Of a stretch of 64,000 nt of DNA, positions 18,339 to 29,600 are shown piece by piece. Source of the DNA: Chondrus crispus. Lineage: Eukaryota; Rhodophyta; Florideophyceae; Gigartinales; Gigartinaceae. The notes below the pieces were generated by a model, which searched no databases, had not been told where the DNA came from, and was given only the letters and a program-made list of their open reading frames with translations. The stretch covers positions 199,846-263,845 of the forward strand of contig NW_005179057.1 in assembly GCF_000350225.1 (NCBI RefSeq), written 5' to 3'. The translations under genes and the position numbers were made by a program. Within the stretch, counting starts at the first letter, position 1; each line of letters starts with the position of its first letter.

Positions 18339-18725
18339 TTTGATGAAACATATTCTCATGCTCTTACAAACGGTCAGTTTTCTGCTCATGCTTTTGCAGA
18401 GGTTTCCATCGCTCCCAATAATGATTATGTGTTGCGCAACATTCTGAGAAAGAATATATGCCTGTCAAAGAACCCCACACCTAAGAAATCTAATAGAAAA
18501 TTCCTCGCAACAGGAAACGCAGCGACGGTTGGCAATTTGCAGTCCGTTCGTGCTCGTTTGGAGGGGCAGAATCCTCCAAAAGCGCCCGTACCCAACGTTT
18601 ATCACATTCAGGAGTTTAATGTAGAGAATGATACTGCAAACAAAAAAAGGGACTCTCAGAAACGTCTGAAAGCGCAGTCTGCGGTGTTGCCTCTCGAAGA
18701 CATACAGTGCGCGAAATTGCAATAA
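18339..18725 (+). pseudogene. unidentified coding fragment
   Basis: A frame of about 128 codons reads FDETYSHALTNGQFSAHAF, then LRNILRKNICLSKN, and ends DIQCAKLQ with TAA at 18723. The composition is natural (balanced, basic, no repeats), unlike the shadow frames around it. There is no ATG near its beginning; the first is at 18429. It lies between a piggyBac and a Tc1 remnant, so it is probably part of a transposon-borne or truncated gene. I do not recognise the family. Confidence 0.3.
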
Positions 18726-18866
18726 ATACACCATCGACGAGAAACATTCTAGCACTTCTTGTGGGGTCTGCTCGAAGCTGCCACGTATGCGGGGCAAGCA
18801 CTCGCCGATATTAACACCTGTCACTTCCAAACCACCATACCAAGCACGGTTGTCGATCTATGTTTA

Positions 18867-20103
18867 AAAAACTACACGAAATTGATATAAATACGCGAAA
18901 TTTGATATGACACAAAACAGAAACACGTCTTTAATACTTTGTTGCGACGCCACGCGCGTCCATAACCGCATGTATACGACGCGGTAGACTCTTGTAAAGC
19001 GTCAATAAAAGCTCAGAACCTACTGTAGACCAAACTTCCTCGATAGCTACCTTCAAATCTTGGACATTCTGGTAATGCTTACCTCTGGCATAAACTATCC
19101 TAGCCATCACACCCCAGACATTCTCAATAATGTTAATGTCTGGGGACTTCAGGGGCCACGGTAGGGTAGAAATGGCGTGCTCAGATAGCCAGCTCCTTGT
19201 AAAACGCGACGTATGAATCGGTGCGTTATCTTGTTGATAAAAACAACGCTGCGCTTCACCAAATACCTCCGACGCGAACGGCAGCAAACCACTACGTAGA
19301 ACATCAACATACTTGATAGAATCTTGTCTGCCGTCCATAAAGATGAGCGGAGATACTCCATAAAGACTAATGGCTCCCCAAACCATGACCGAAAACCCAC
19401 CATTTTGTCTTTTGGAAAACATGCGCTATTTAGAGCTTAAATCACGCCAGTAGGATGCCAAGCCATCAGGGCCATCATTGTTGAACTTCTTTTCATCGCT
19501 AAACACCACATAATTCCAAAATTCCTCACCCTTGCTTATGAACTTACGGCACCATTTCACCCTTTTTTCTTTGTGTAGAGCGGTCATTTGTGGTGCTGTT
19601 ATCATTTTTATACTTTAAGTAGGGTACGGCGCTGAGTATTTGCTGAACACGTCTATGGCCAATGGGTAGTTTGAGCTCAGCCTGTATCGTTCTTGCACTT
19701 TCTTCTCCCTTTAGGGCCATTCGGATGATTGCCAGTCTCTGTGTCTCAGATATTTTTTTGTTTCCCTTCCACTGCCTTGTGTGGTTATGTTTAAAACCTT
19801 GACGAACCACACCTTGTACAGCACCAACAGATCGATTTACAATGCCAGCAATGCCTCTAAATGATACACATTCTGCATGAAGCGCCAATATCTGGCCGCG
19901 CTCAATGTCGGTAATAGCAGGCCCGCGGGGCATAGTACCTGTCGTAATAGTTGGAAAGATCACCGGCAGTTTCACAAGCTACTCTTACAAGCCGAGTTAC
20001 TACTGTTGAAGGCGTTATATAGTGCATTGTGCTCATGTTTTGGCGCCTTCAAGGTACTGTGCTATATGGAATTTCGCGTATTTATGCCAATTTCGCGCGG
20101 TTT
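18867..20103 (-). mobile_element. Tc1/mariner element with inverted repeats
   Basis: A 1,237-bp element. The ends are imperfect inverted repeats of about 45 bp, both containing ATAAATACGCGAAATT, and both are flanked by TA (18865-18866 and 20104-20105), the Tc1 target. Each repeat holds the core CGCGAAATT or CACGAAATT twice, a possible double transposase-binding site. It carries one broken transposase gene on the minus strand. Confidence 0.85.
18931..19933 (-). pseudogene. Tc1-type transposase, broken
   Basis: DDE transposase that cuts and reinserts its own element. The ATG at 19933 starts MPRGPAITDIERGQI, followed by a paired helix-turn-helix DNA-binding region (about the first 110 residues). 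The catalytic part has VVFSDEKKFN (first Asp), FYQQDNAPIHTS (second Asp) and SPDINIIENVWG (third acidic residue at the usual 34-residue gap). A frameshift near 19550 separates the DNA-binding and catalytic parts, and a TAG near 19430 follows RDLSSK. The last segment is open to the TAA at 18933-18931. At least two lesions make it inactive. Confidence 0.88.
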
Positions 20104-20661
20104 TAGAGGTCTAGCTTGAGAACGGTATTCTTGGAGGTCAATTGGTCTTCACGTGCGTTCCTACTGCTTGGCCATGGTACTGTACAACACACGATTCTTT
20201 AAAAGGGAGTTGGGAAGTGTTGTTCATGTGTGCCTCGATGGGTGTATTTATTTCAGTTTCGCGCACTGTAGTTTGCGACGATTTGCCAATTTCGCAATGG
20301 CCAAGAGCCCGAACACAGCGGATGCAGGTTGAGGAAGGCGAGTTGTTGAGGACCCGCAAGCACACGGCAGCGTCGGCTTTGGTGGTTCTCTCCCATTACA
20401 GATGAAGCGTGCAAGACATGAAATTTCTCGTCGTCCCACTTTGACCCCGGCACACTTTGGAGACCAATTCTCCCGTCCAAATAAAAGGCAATTTTCTTCG
20501 AATACGCACTGCATTCGCATATTTATCATAACTTCTTATGCGTCCCACATTGAGCCTGTGAGAAGGGTACTGAATTTGGGCTGTACGAAATTGCACACGA
20601 GGATGGGTTGAAGCGCCTTCCAGGCTGATTATGACATCGAGAAGGCCTGCTGCACAGTGTG

Positions 20662-20700
20662 TTTTCGTAAGCCGTGTGCACTGCACACGGCTTATGAAAA
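20662..20700. repeat. 39-bp near-perfect palindrome
   Basis: TAAGCCGTGTGCA (20668-20680) and TGCACACGGCTTA (20682-20694) are perfect inverted arms around one base. Beyond one mismatched pair the symmetry continues with TTTTC and GAAAA. It abuts the dispersed repeat that begins at 20697. Confidence 0.9.
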
Positions 20701-20808
20701 CTCGTGGTTGAATTTCCAGTTTTATAATTTACTTTGCGACCCACCAGTTTTGGTTTCTGCAACCAAAAACACGCGTTTACTTTGCGGACAACGTTAGTAC
20801 GATACAGC
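20697..20808 (+). repeat. dispersed terminal repeat, copy a
   Basis: It starts AAAACTCGTGG, contains ACGCGTTTACTTTGCGGACA and ends near GATACAGC. Related to 34218-34330 (same orientation) and, for its last 35 bp, to 31511-31545 (opposite orientation). It looks like the end of a DNA transposon. Confidence 0.65.
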
Positions 20809-21205
20809 ATCAAGTTAAATTACAATTGTACCGTAAGAACGTACAGTACCCTCAGGGTACTTGCGCAGAGATGACTGTGTTCCTCTTTCGGCGTGATTTT
20901 GAAAACCCGTTTCTCGGTCATAGCAGAGGCAAGATTTCCTGTCGCACGGATGGAAGATCCAGCAACCCATGACTTCTTTCACTAGTGAGCTCCACTTCCA
21001 ACCTCCCTATCACTCTGTAGTCATCTCGCTGTCAAAACAGAACGAACCATACTCATCTACTGTACATATTGCGCGAGTCATCTCTTCGATACATATTCTC
21101 CACTCCGTGTCGATACCTTTCCCCACCACGACCTTTCCCTTTAAGCGAACTGCAACCAGAAGCAATTGTATTCAGGTTCTTCCCTATCACGCAAGGACCT
21201 CCACC

Positions 21206-21403
21206 ATGTCTGACCCAAACCAGTCCGACGAATCAGCCAAGACCCGCCCTCCAAACCCGATTGACATGGCCGCTCTTGACACGAATTCCCAGATGGCACA
21301 GGCTGACTGCACCAACTGCTGCAACGACTGTTGTGGCGCTACTTGTTTGGGCGCTTGTCTATACGGATGCGCGGACGCAGATTGCTGTACGAATTGCTTT
21401 TAA
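21206..21403 (+). CDS. small cysteine-rich protein, 65 residues
   Basis: The ATG at 21206 has a strong context (ccaccATGt), better than upstream starts in the same frame. The first half is polar (MSDPNQSDESAKTRPPNP). The second half is a cysteine-dense tail with 11 cysteines in about 30 residues, including NCCNDCCGATCLGACLYGC and a final DCCTNCF. Paired CC and spaced CxxC patterns recall metallothioneins or the plant/fungal CYSTM stress peptides, but the tail is not hydrophobic enough for a clear CYSTM membrane segment. Metal binding or disulfide structure are possibilities, not shown. It stands alone between the Tc1 element and the acetyl-CoA carboxylase gene. A short conserved host gene is my preferred reading. 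Confidence 0.6.
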   Translation: MSDPNQSDESAKTRPPNPIDMAALDTNSQMAQADCTNCCNDCCGATCLGACLYGCADADCCTNCF

Positions 21404-22367
21404 CATGCAAGGGAGGCGGGGCAGGAGAGGCACCATTGAGGAGAGGTCAGATTTTATTTCGGCCGTGTCGACTCGTTTTCTTTTGCAAATGTCATGCTCT
21501 GCTTGGCTGCTGTTTCACATCTTTATTCAAGAGGAAAGTACCGAGGTATACGGGCTCATAAGGAGATATTCGGGGAAGCCTCGCAAATCTTAATCCCGAG
21601 ATTTGAACAGAAGATGTCGACGTTAGTCTTTTGAGCAGTTGTAAAGCGTTCTCTGCTCCTTGCTGGTACTGCAAACTTCCGTTTAGGTCTGGGTTTGTGT
21701 GCCGCTGCAGCGACATCAGTATGAAAAGGTTGTGGCGTCTTATTGCATTGGCCAGTGTTGCTGAAAACCTCAACTTTACTTCGGTGTCAGACCCTCAGAA
21801 TCAAGTTTTGTCTGTTTTGCTTTTCATATCGGAGGGAACGACGGACGGCGGGGAAGCGGTCTCCTATTACACGGTGGTCGGTGGTAGGAAATATATATAT
21901 TTATATGTGCTACAGGGGGTCTGCTAGTAGGGAGATGCAGCAACTGAGTTGGTTGTATGTGAATTAATGACATGCATAACTATGCAAAAAGAAAATAAGG
22001 TTGATGTCAACCGAGGCAATATAACCAAACGTTGCTGTTGTGATCACGAGTGGAAGCATCAATCTTGTATTATACAGTAGACGTATCGGGCTGAGATCTA
22101 TATCTCAGCCGAAGTTATATAACTGCGGTGTTCAATTTAACAAGCTCAGAGGCATGCATTTTCTAAATATTTCTGGGAGGTACCAAGGGTATGTGGACAA
22201 GCTGGTATGCTTAACATGAAGAGAAGGTTTTGTGCAGTGGCCGGAACGCGCAATTATTCATGGAACTGTAGCCATGCGTAAAGTCATGAAGGGAAAGCAA
22301 AGATAGATTTTTCATACAGAGAGGACTCGCCCAATAGTGCCGAATTGAGTAATTCCACGAGTGAGTA
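21404..22367. other. no recognisable gene
   Basis: 3' flank of the cysteine-rich gene, then AT-rich sequence with an ATATATATTTATATGTG stretch near 21890. Nothing further was recognised. Confidence 0.4.
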
Positions 22368-22787
22368 ATGCAGGGGTTTTTCGGTGAACACAGGTTATCA
22401 TACCTTGCATTGCTGTTGGACACCTGTCCAAGACGGGGACGCGGCCGACGAAGATGCCCAACAGTAAACGGATCATCCTTTCCAACAGACCCCACAGATC
22501 CTCTCCGTCTTACTCCAGTGACACGCAAGGGCACCGACACAACCACAACACAGCATGAAAAGACGAGTGCAGATGGAACCAAAGGGATAGAATCAAATGA
22601 GTGTGTTATTCCAGGTTTTGAGGAAGTACTTGCCTGCTTTACGGGAGTGGAGGAAATGGTGAACATTTCGGGTATCGAGGATGCAGTTCGTCATTTGCAC
22701 CGTGCAAAGCGCGCGTTGCTAACTGCACACGCTGAGCAGAGTCGTTCCGAGAGGCGCCAGACGCTTGTAAACGAGTATTTTGTGTGA
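22368..22787 (+). CDS. hypothetical protein, 139 residues
   Basis: An open frame from the ATG at 22368 to a TGA. The N-terminus has an arginine-rich run (RRGRGRRRC), then a Thr/Asp-rich stretch, then what looks like a folded helical C-terminus (VIPGFEEVLACFTGVEEMV, then AVRHLHRAKRALLTAHAEQ). No family was recognised. The balanced composition of the last 60 residues makes real coding plausible. It could be the remainder of a larger gene or of a transposon protein. Confidence 0.3.
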   Translation: MQGFFGEHRLSYLALLLDTCPRRGRGRRRCPTVNGSSFPTDPTDPLRLTPVTRKGTDTTTTQHEKTSADGTKGIESNECVIPGFEEVLACFTGVEEMVNISGIEDAVRHLHRAKRALLTAHAEQSRSERRQTLVNEYFV

Positions 22788-23667
22788 CCCCATTCATTAG
22801 TGCAAGATGCGAGTATTGCATGTTGTTGGAACCTTGCATGGGAGTGCACTACTCGGTGTGCTTGACTGTAGCAGGGTGCACAGTACGTATGCTCTTGAAT
22901 TCAACCCAGATGGGAGGGAAACAGGAGTTCTGACTATTTTGCTGTGGCTTCTTTTCCTGTTGATTGTGACAGGGCCGTTCTGTGTATGTCAGGATTCAAC
23001 ACATGTTTTTGACACTAAATTTTACGGCGATGGGATTGAAATACAGGGTCGGTCACACGTCACACGTCACACGTCACGCATCACAGGTCTGCTGGGAAGT
23101 GAGTGGCGCCACTTGCAAGGGCCCTCGAATCGGCGGATGAGGCTTTCTATCAAAGTAAATACATCTTACTCTGGGGAATTGGATTAGCAATCTACTTCGA
23201 CTGTCCTTGCGGCTCAAAAATCAGAAAATCTAGCTTTTTCGCCAAGCAGCCATATGTGGAGATTGCGGTCAACAGGGCCGGTCAATTTGCCTCTGTGATG
23301 TCTCCTTGCCATTGCGCCGGTCCATGATTGGTCACAGTGATGATTGTGCGGTCACCCCGCGATGCTCTCCCAAGGAATTTCTGCCAGGGCGTCACGTTGC
23401 TTCCGCTTCGATCCACTTCTTTTCTCAACCCAGACAACTGGTTTGCCTACTGCAACAGCGGCCCCTGAAAGCCGCTCTCTTCCACGCATCAGTCAACCTA
23501 TCTCCTCTTTATTCTCTAGTTTGCAGTGGACGACCTTCAATCGCGAACAACTCCGTATTTTGTTTGACAAATTTTACGGTTGATGAGGTGTCATTGACCT
23601 CATGACTCAGTCGTGATAACCATCCTCCATCTCTCCGTTGTGTACCCCTGCGTCTCTGTACACATTC
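22788..23667. other. upstream region of the acetyl-CoA carboxylase gene
   Basis: I see no gene. It must contain the promoter of the downstream gene, but no TATA or initiator element can be named with confidence. A small heptamer repeat lies at 23053-23087. Confidence 0.4.
23053..23087 (+). repeat. heptanucleotide tandem repeat
   Basis: TCACACG three times, then two altered units (TCACGCA, TCACAGG). Confidence 0.85.
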
Positions 23668-26600
23668 ATGACGAGAACACACGATGAATCGCCATCTTTG
23701 GCGAACGCAGAGCGAGACTCAAAGCATCCCATTGACGACTACGTCAAGTCGCTCGAGGGCAAGCGGTCTATCCGAAAGATCCTTATTGCGAACAATGGTA
23801 TCGCGGCTGTCAAAGCCATTCGCAGCATCCGTCGATGGAGCTATGAGACGTTTGGAAATGAGCGTGCCGTTGAGTTTGTTTCCATGGCAACCCCAGAAGA
23901 CGTCTCTGCGAATGCCGAGTATGTTCGCATGGCTGACATGTGGACGTCGGTTCCGGGAGGATCAAACAACCACAACTTTGCAAATGTGGACCTCATCACA
24001 GACATAGCGGATCGCTTTTCGTGCGATGCTGTCTGGGCTGGCTGGGGTCATGCCTCTGAGAACCCGGACCTCCCTGCCAAGCTTAGCAGTATGGGTATTA
24101 CCTTTCTTGGGCCAAATCCAAAGTCCATGTACGCTCTAGGGGACAAAATCGCTAGCACTATCATTGCGCAGTCTGCAAATGTACCCACAGTTGCTTGGTC
24201 GGGTTCACATCTTACAGTTGACTACAAAGATTTGGGTTCTGTACCGGATGATGTCTATCAAGAGGCATGCATTCTTTCTGCGGATCACGCAAGGCGAGTT
24301 GCGGAGAAGGTAGGATATCCTCTTGTTGTGAAGGCCTCCGAAGGTGGTGGGGGAAAGGGAATACGTGTAGTTTTCGAAGAAAATGCTATCTGCGCTGCAT
24401 ATCGTCAAGTTGCGAGCGAGGTCCCCGGTAGTCCTATATTTCTCATGCGCCTCGTTCAGGACGCGAGGCATTTAGAAGTTCAGATCGTAGCAGATGAGAC
24501 TGGAGATGCCATAGCGCTTTATGGCCGTGATTGCTCTGTTCAACGAAGACATCAAAAAATCATTGAGGAAGGTCCTGTGGTCGCCGCACCTCCAGCCGTT
24601 TGGAAGGGTTTGGAGAGAGCTGCGATCGCCCTTGCAAAAGAAGTGGGATACGTGGGTGCAGGTACAGTGGAGTATCTCTACAAGGGGGATAAGGAGAACG
24701 GCGAGTTTTATTTCCTTGAGTTGAATCCAAGATTGCAAGTCGAACACCCTGTTACTGAGTGGATCACAGGGGTAAATCTTCCAGCTTTGCAGCTGCACAT
24801 CGGCATGGGAATACCGCTTAAGAATGTCGCTACTATTCGCAAGTTTCTCGGGCTTCCTGAAGTGATGCTCCCTATGTCAGAGCCCCATGTCCACCCAACA
24901 ACCACCTCTCCCTTTAAATCAACCAGTACTCCTTTTCACGTTGGGGACAAGGACAGCTTGGAAGAGTTGCACATTGATTCTCCCGTTCCTCCACACGGCC
25001 ATGTTATCGCTTGCAGAGTCACGGCTGAAAATCCCGACGAGGGCTTCCAGCCAACATCAGGCGCAATTCAGGAGTTGACGTTCCGAAACACCCCGAATGT
25101 TTGGGGCTACTTTAGCGTTGGCGCATCAGGAGGGGTCCACGAGTTCGCGGATTCTCAGTTTGGCCATCTATTTGCCTGGGGCGATACTCGCGAGTCTTCA
25201 AGGAGGTCTTTGGTTCTTGCTCTGAAAGAATTATCTATCAGGGGAGATATCCGTACAACAGTAGAGTACCTCATCAAACTTCTGGAAATGGAAGCATTCA
25301 AGGAAAACCGCATCACGACGGCGTGGTTAGACAGTCTGATTGCAGACAAAGTAGCAGCTGAAAAGCCACCAACTGATCTCGCGGTTGTTATTGGAGCCGT
25401 TTGCCGAGCGCACATGGATTTTTCTGCACGTGCGGAGTCGTTTACCAAATGCCTCGAGCGCGGCCAACTTCCACCGCTTGACAAGACACTTGTCGAGTTT
25501 CCAGTTGAATTAATATACGAGGATGTGAAATATTCATTCACAGTGACCAGGTCTGACGTCTCAGCCTTTAAGGTCCGACTTGCCGAAAATGGCGACGCAG
25601 ATGCTGGCGGGAGTTCGAGTGTTCTAGCTGAATTACGAACCCTGGCTGATGGAGCAAGGCTCGTTCTTGCAAATGGAAGGTCCCATGTCTGCTACGCACG
25701 AGAAGAACCCGCAGGTCTTCGACTTTCAATAGACGGGAAAACATGTTTATTCCCGAAGGACTACGACCCGACGACATTGTCATCGTCGGTGAGTGGAAAG
25801 CTGGTGAGATATTTGGTTGAGAGTGATGAACATGTTGAAGTTGGACAGCCATATGTTGAGTTAGAAGTCATGAAAATGTATTTGACACTCTCTACACCGG
25901 AGTCAGGGAGAATTCGTCTCCTAGCCCCAGAAGCAAGTTCAATAGAAATTGGGGATGTCATAGCGAGGCTTGAGTTAGATGACCCAAGCAAAGTACGACG
26001 GGCGGAATTGTTTCACGGACATCTCCCCAACTTTGCTCCGCCGCAGGCGCTAGGCTCAAAACCCCATCAACAGTTCGTGTCAGCGAAAAGGGATGTAATT
26101 CTTCTTCTGAGGGGATTTGATGCAAGACCAAGTGCTCTTGAGGACTTTATGGATGCAATTGACGACGTCCGGGTCTGTGCTGGAGAAATACGTGAAGTCC
26201 TCTCGTCTCTCTCTGGAAGAATCCCAACGCGCGTGTCACAAAGTATTGAGGCGGAACTGCGATCAATGCTGGCCAAGGCAGGCGTGCCAGAGACGAAGGA
26301 TCTCGGCGGGCGCGTGAAGCTGCATGGGCGTTTCGCTGTGTCCGATGATGGAGTTCATTTGGGCAGCGAGGAATGGCTCGCAAGGGCACAGTTGGTGTCG
26401 TTATCTGTTTCTCGAATCCTGCTTTCCTGCCAAGGAATTCCAGAGGCTGAAGAATTAGCTAACGTGGCACGTCAGTATACGAATGGGACCGTTCTCGCCA
26501 CTACGCTCGCTCACATGCTGGATGAATATTTGGATATTGAGAAACTCTTTGCTAGAAGAACCGGGGGAGCTGCAGATGCATTGTTTGAGTTGCGAGACGC

Positions 26601-29600
26601 CAAGAAAGGAGATTTGGCCTCAGTCGTGGAGGTTGCCGCCTCTCACGTTCGGCTCAAGGACAAGAATAGTGCGTTGGTCCGCTTCTTGAAGACATTAACC
26701 GCGCCATCTGCGGCCGCAGTCTTGGCAGAGGAAAACGCTCAAACAGCTGAATTCAAGGCCAGGCTTCACCAGCTGAGTCAGCTTTACGCTCCTGAGTATT
26801 CTGATATTGCCTTGAGGGCTAGATTGATGCTTGCGGACTTACGCAAACCTCACTTTCACCAAAGACGCTCGTCAGTATTGAAGCTATTGCAACAAGTTGT
26901 TAATTGTGACCCAGACCAACAAGAATCTGCACTGCAGAATATGGTGTCCATGAGCGAGTCAATACTCGATGTTTTAGTATCGTTTGTTTTACCATCTAAC
27001 AATGATGATGTGTCCCCGGCAGTTCGGAAGATTGCTGCGAAGATTCAACTCCTTCGGTCTTATCGGGCATATGAAGTCACAAATTTAGAAGTCGTCACTG
27101 GAGCTCAATCAAATTCCTCACTAACAGCAGAGTGGCGATTCAGGTTTCTGAAGAGGGACGACAGCAACACTATCGCTAATGATATTTCAAACACGGTGAA
27201 GAACCCTGTCCAGATGCCGAGAGGCATAACTTCTTTTGATTCGGCTGATAACCTTTCCAATGCAATTGGGGGAGCCTGCGATCCACTAAATGACGATTCT
27301 CTCCGTGTTGGATTGCTCGCCGCATTTAATCAGTGGGAAACGATGGAAGAGGAGTTTGACAGTATTCTTGAAAGTCATGCTAACAAATCAGAAGTTTCCT
27401 CCGAGAGAGATGTGAATGTGATGACAATCCTTTTGCGATGGGACTCGAATGCATTTTCAAACTCAATGTCTACTTCCGATAAATCGTCTAGTCGAAATTC
27501 AAAGTCCGGAGTTGAGCACGGAGATGATCTTCGAGATCCATTTGCTTCTGAGTCGGTTGTGAGCCAGGCGCTGTCACAGTTTTGCAAAGCAAAAGGTTCT
27601 CGTCGGGACCTCGCAGCAAAAGCCGGTCTAAAATCAATAACGTTCATCGTCGCACCTGCTCCGTCGAACGAGTCTGTAACGTATCCTGGGTTTTACACGT
27701 TTCGCGTGAAGGGTGGTTTCGAGGAAGATCCCATATATCGCCATATTGATCCACCGATGGCTTTTCAGCTTGAACTGTCACGTTTATCCAACTTTTCAAT
27801 CAACCGGTTCGGATATCCGACACGCTCAGTCCATGTGTTCTTTGCACAAGACAAGACTACTCCACGAAGAATGCATGGCGGCGGCCCTGCAATCCGCGAG
27901 CGTCCCCCTTTACGTAATGGATCTGTGGAGGAAAAAGCACCCGCCGCCAACCGCGTTGGGAGCAGCTCCGCCTCCGAAATAATCGAAAGTAAGACGACGA
28001 TGGGAAAGAGCAACCCAACGAAAACAGGCTGCCCGCAGGAAGATCCAAAACCTATGACCGGCCGTGTGGACAGAGATGTAGATGCTAGGTTTTTTGTCCG
28101 TGCCGTAATTCGTCAAGCCGACGTTTTTGCGAATTCAAAGGACGGTGCAGTTGTTTCGATGCCAGAGGCTGAACGAACCTTCGTAGAAGCATTAGATGCC
28201 ATAGAAATGGCAAGCTGTGATCGAAGATTCCGCCGTACCGATTTCAATCACATTTTCCTTAATGTTGTGCCGCCAGTCCAGATTGATATTGATGACGTTG
28301 AAGCTATCTGTCGTCGAATGTTTCAAAGATATGCGATACGGTGCTGGAGCCTTCGCGTGTTTGCAGTAGAGATTAAGGTAGCGGCACTGGTCGTGGAAAA
28401 TGACACCCCCTCGACTACTATTCCGCTTCGATTTTTATTGTTTAATCCCACAGGACACATGCTAAGAGTTGAGAGTTACGTTGAGTCGACTGACAGAAAC
28501 TCTGGCATTGAGAAAATCATCTCTGTATCACAGCAGAATCCAGGTTCTCTGCATGGCAGTTTGGTTTCCGAACCATATCCAGTTATGGACCGGATCCAGC
28601 GACGGCGGGTAGTTGCCCAGGCTATGGAAACCACATATGTTTACGATTTCCTTCAAATATTTACAAAACAGCTTCAACAATTATGGCGACGCTATTCCGA
28701 GGAGAGACTATTGGGAGGATTTCGGCGGCATAAGATCCCTGTATCACTAATTGATTCCACTGAGCTGGTTTTGTGTCATGCAGGCAATGAAGGCGATGAA
28801 CCCCAGCTGGTGGAAGCAAAGAGACAACCAGGCTTGAATGACATTGGTATGGTTTCTTGGCTGTGTACCCTTCGGACGCCAGAGTATCCTCAAGGTCGGG
28901 AAGTCATCATCATCGCCAATGATATCACGTTTCGGAGTGGATCATTTGGTCCGGACGAAGACGCTTTATTCTACGCCGCCTCCAAGAAATCGAGACAAGA
29001 AGGGATACCTCGCATATACCTTGCGGCAAATTCCGGTGCTCGAATAGGAGTTGCTGATGAAATTCGTGAATGCCTGCAGGTGGACTGGATTGATCCCAGT
29101 ATGCCGTCCAAAGGCTTCAAGAGGCTCGCTGTCAAGGAATGTGATTTACCAAATGTTGCCAATTTTATTAAGACTGGAAAAAAAATAGGAGAAGACATGG
29201 TCGAAGTAGTGGACATTATCGGTGAAGAACATGGCTTGGGAGTGGAGAATCTAATGGGATCCGGCTTGATTGCAGGGGAAACCTCAAAGGCATATGACGA
29301 GACATTCACCCTAACATACGTAACGGCCAGGTCTGTTGGAATTGGGGCATATCTTGTTCGCCTTGGCCAGCGTGTCATCCAGAAGAAATCAGCTGCACCA
29401 ATAATACTCACAGGGTTTTCGGCGCTGAACAAGGTTCTGGGACACGAAGTGTACCTCAGCAATGAGCAACTTGGCGGCGCAAAGGTAATGTTTCCTAACG
29501 GCATATCCCATGCAGTAGTCAAAGATGATGTCCAAGGTGTCAGTGCCATTTTGAACTGGCTGAGCTACGTGCCAAGGGTGAGAGGTGACCGCTTGCCAAT

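Larger units (their letters stand above)
20104..20968. other. repeat-derived intergenic region
   Basis: No recognisable gene. It contains a 39-bp palindrome (20662-20700) and one copy of a dispersed terminal repeat (20697-20808). Confidence 0.5.
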
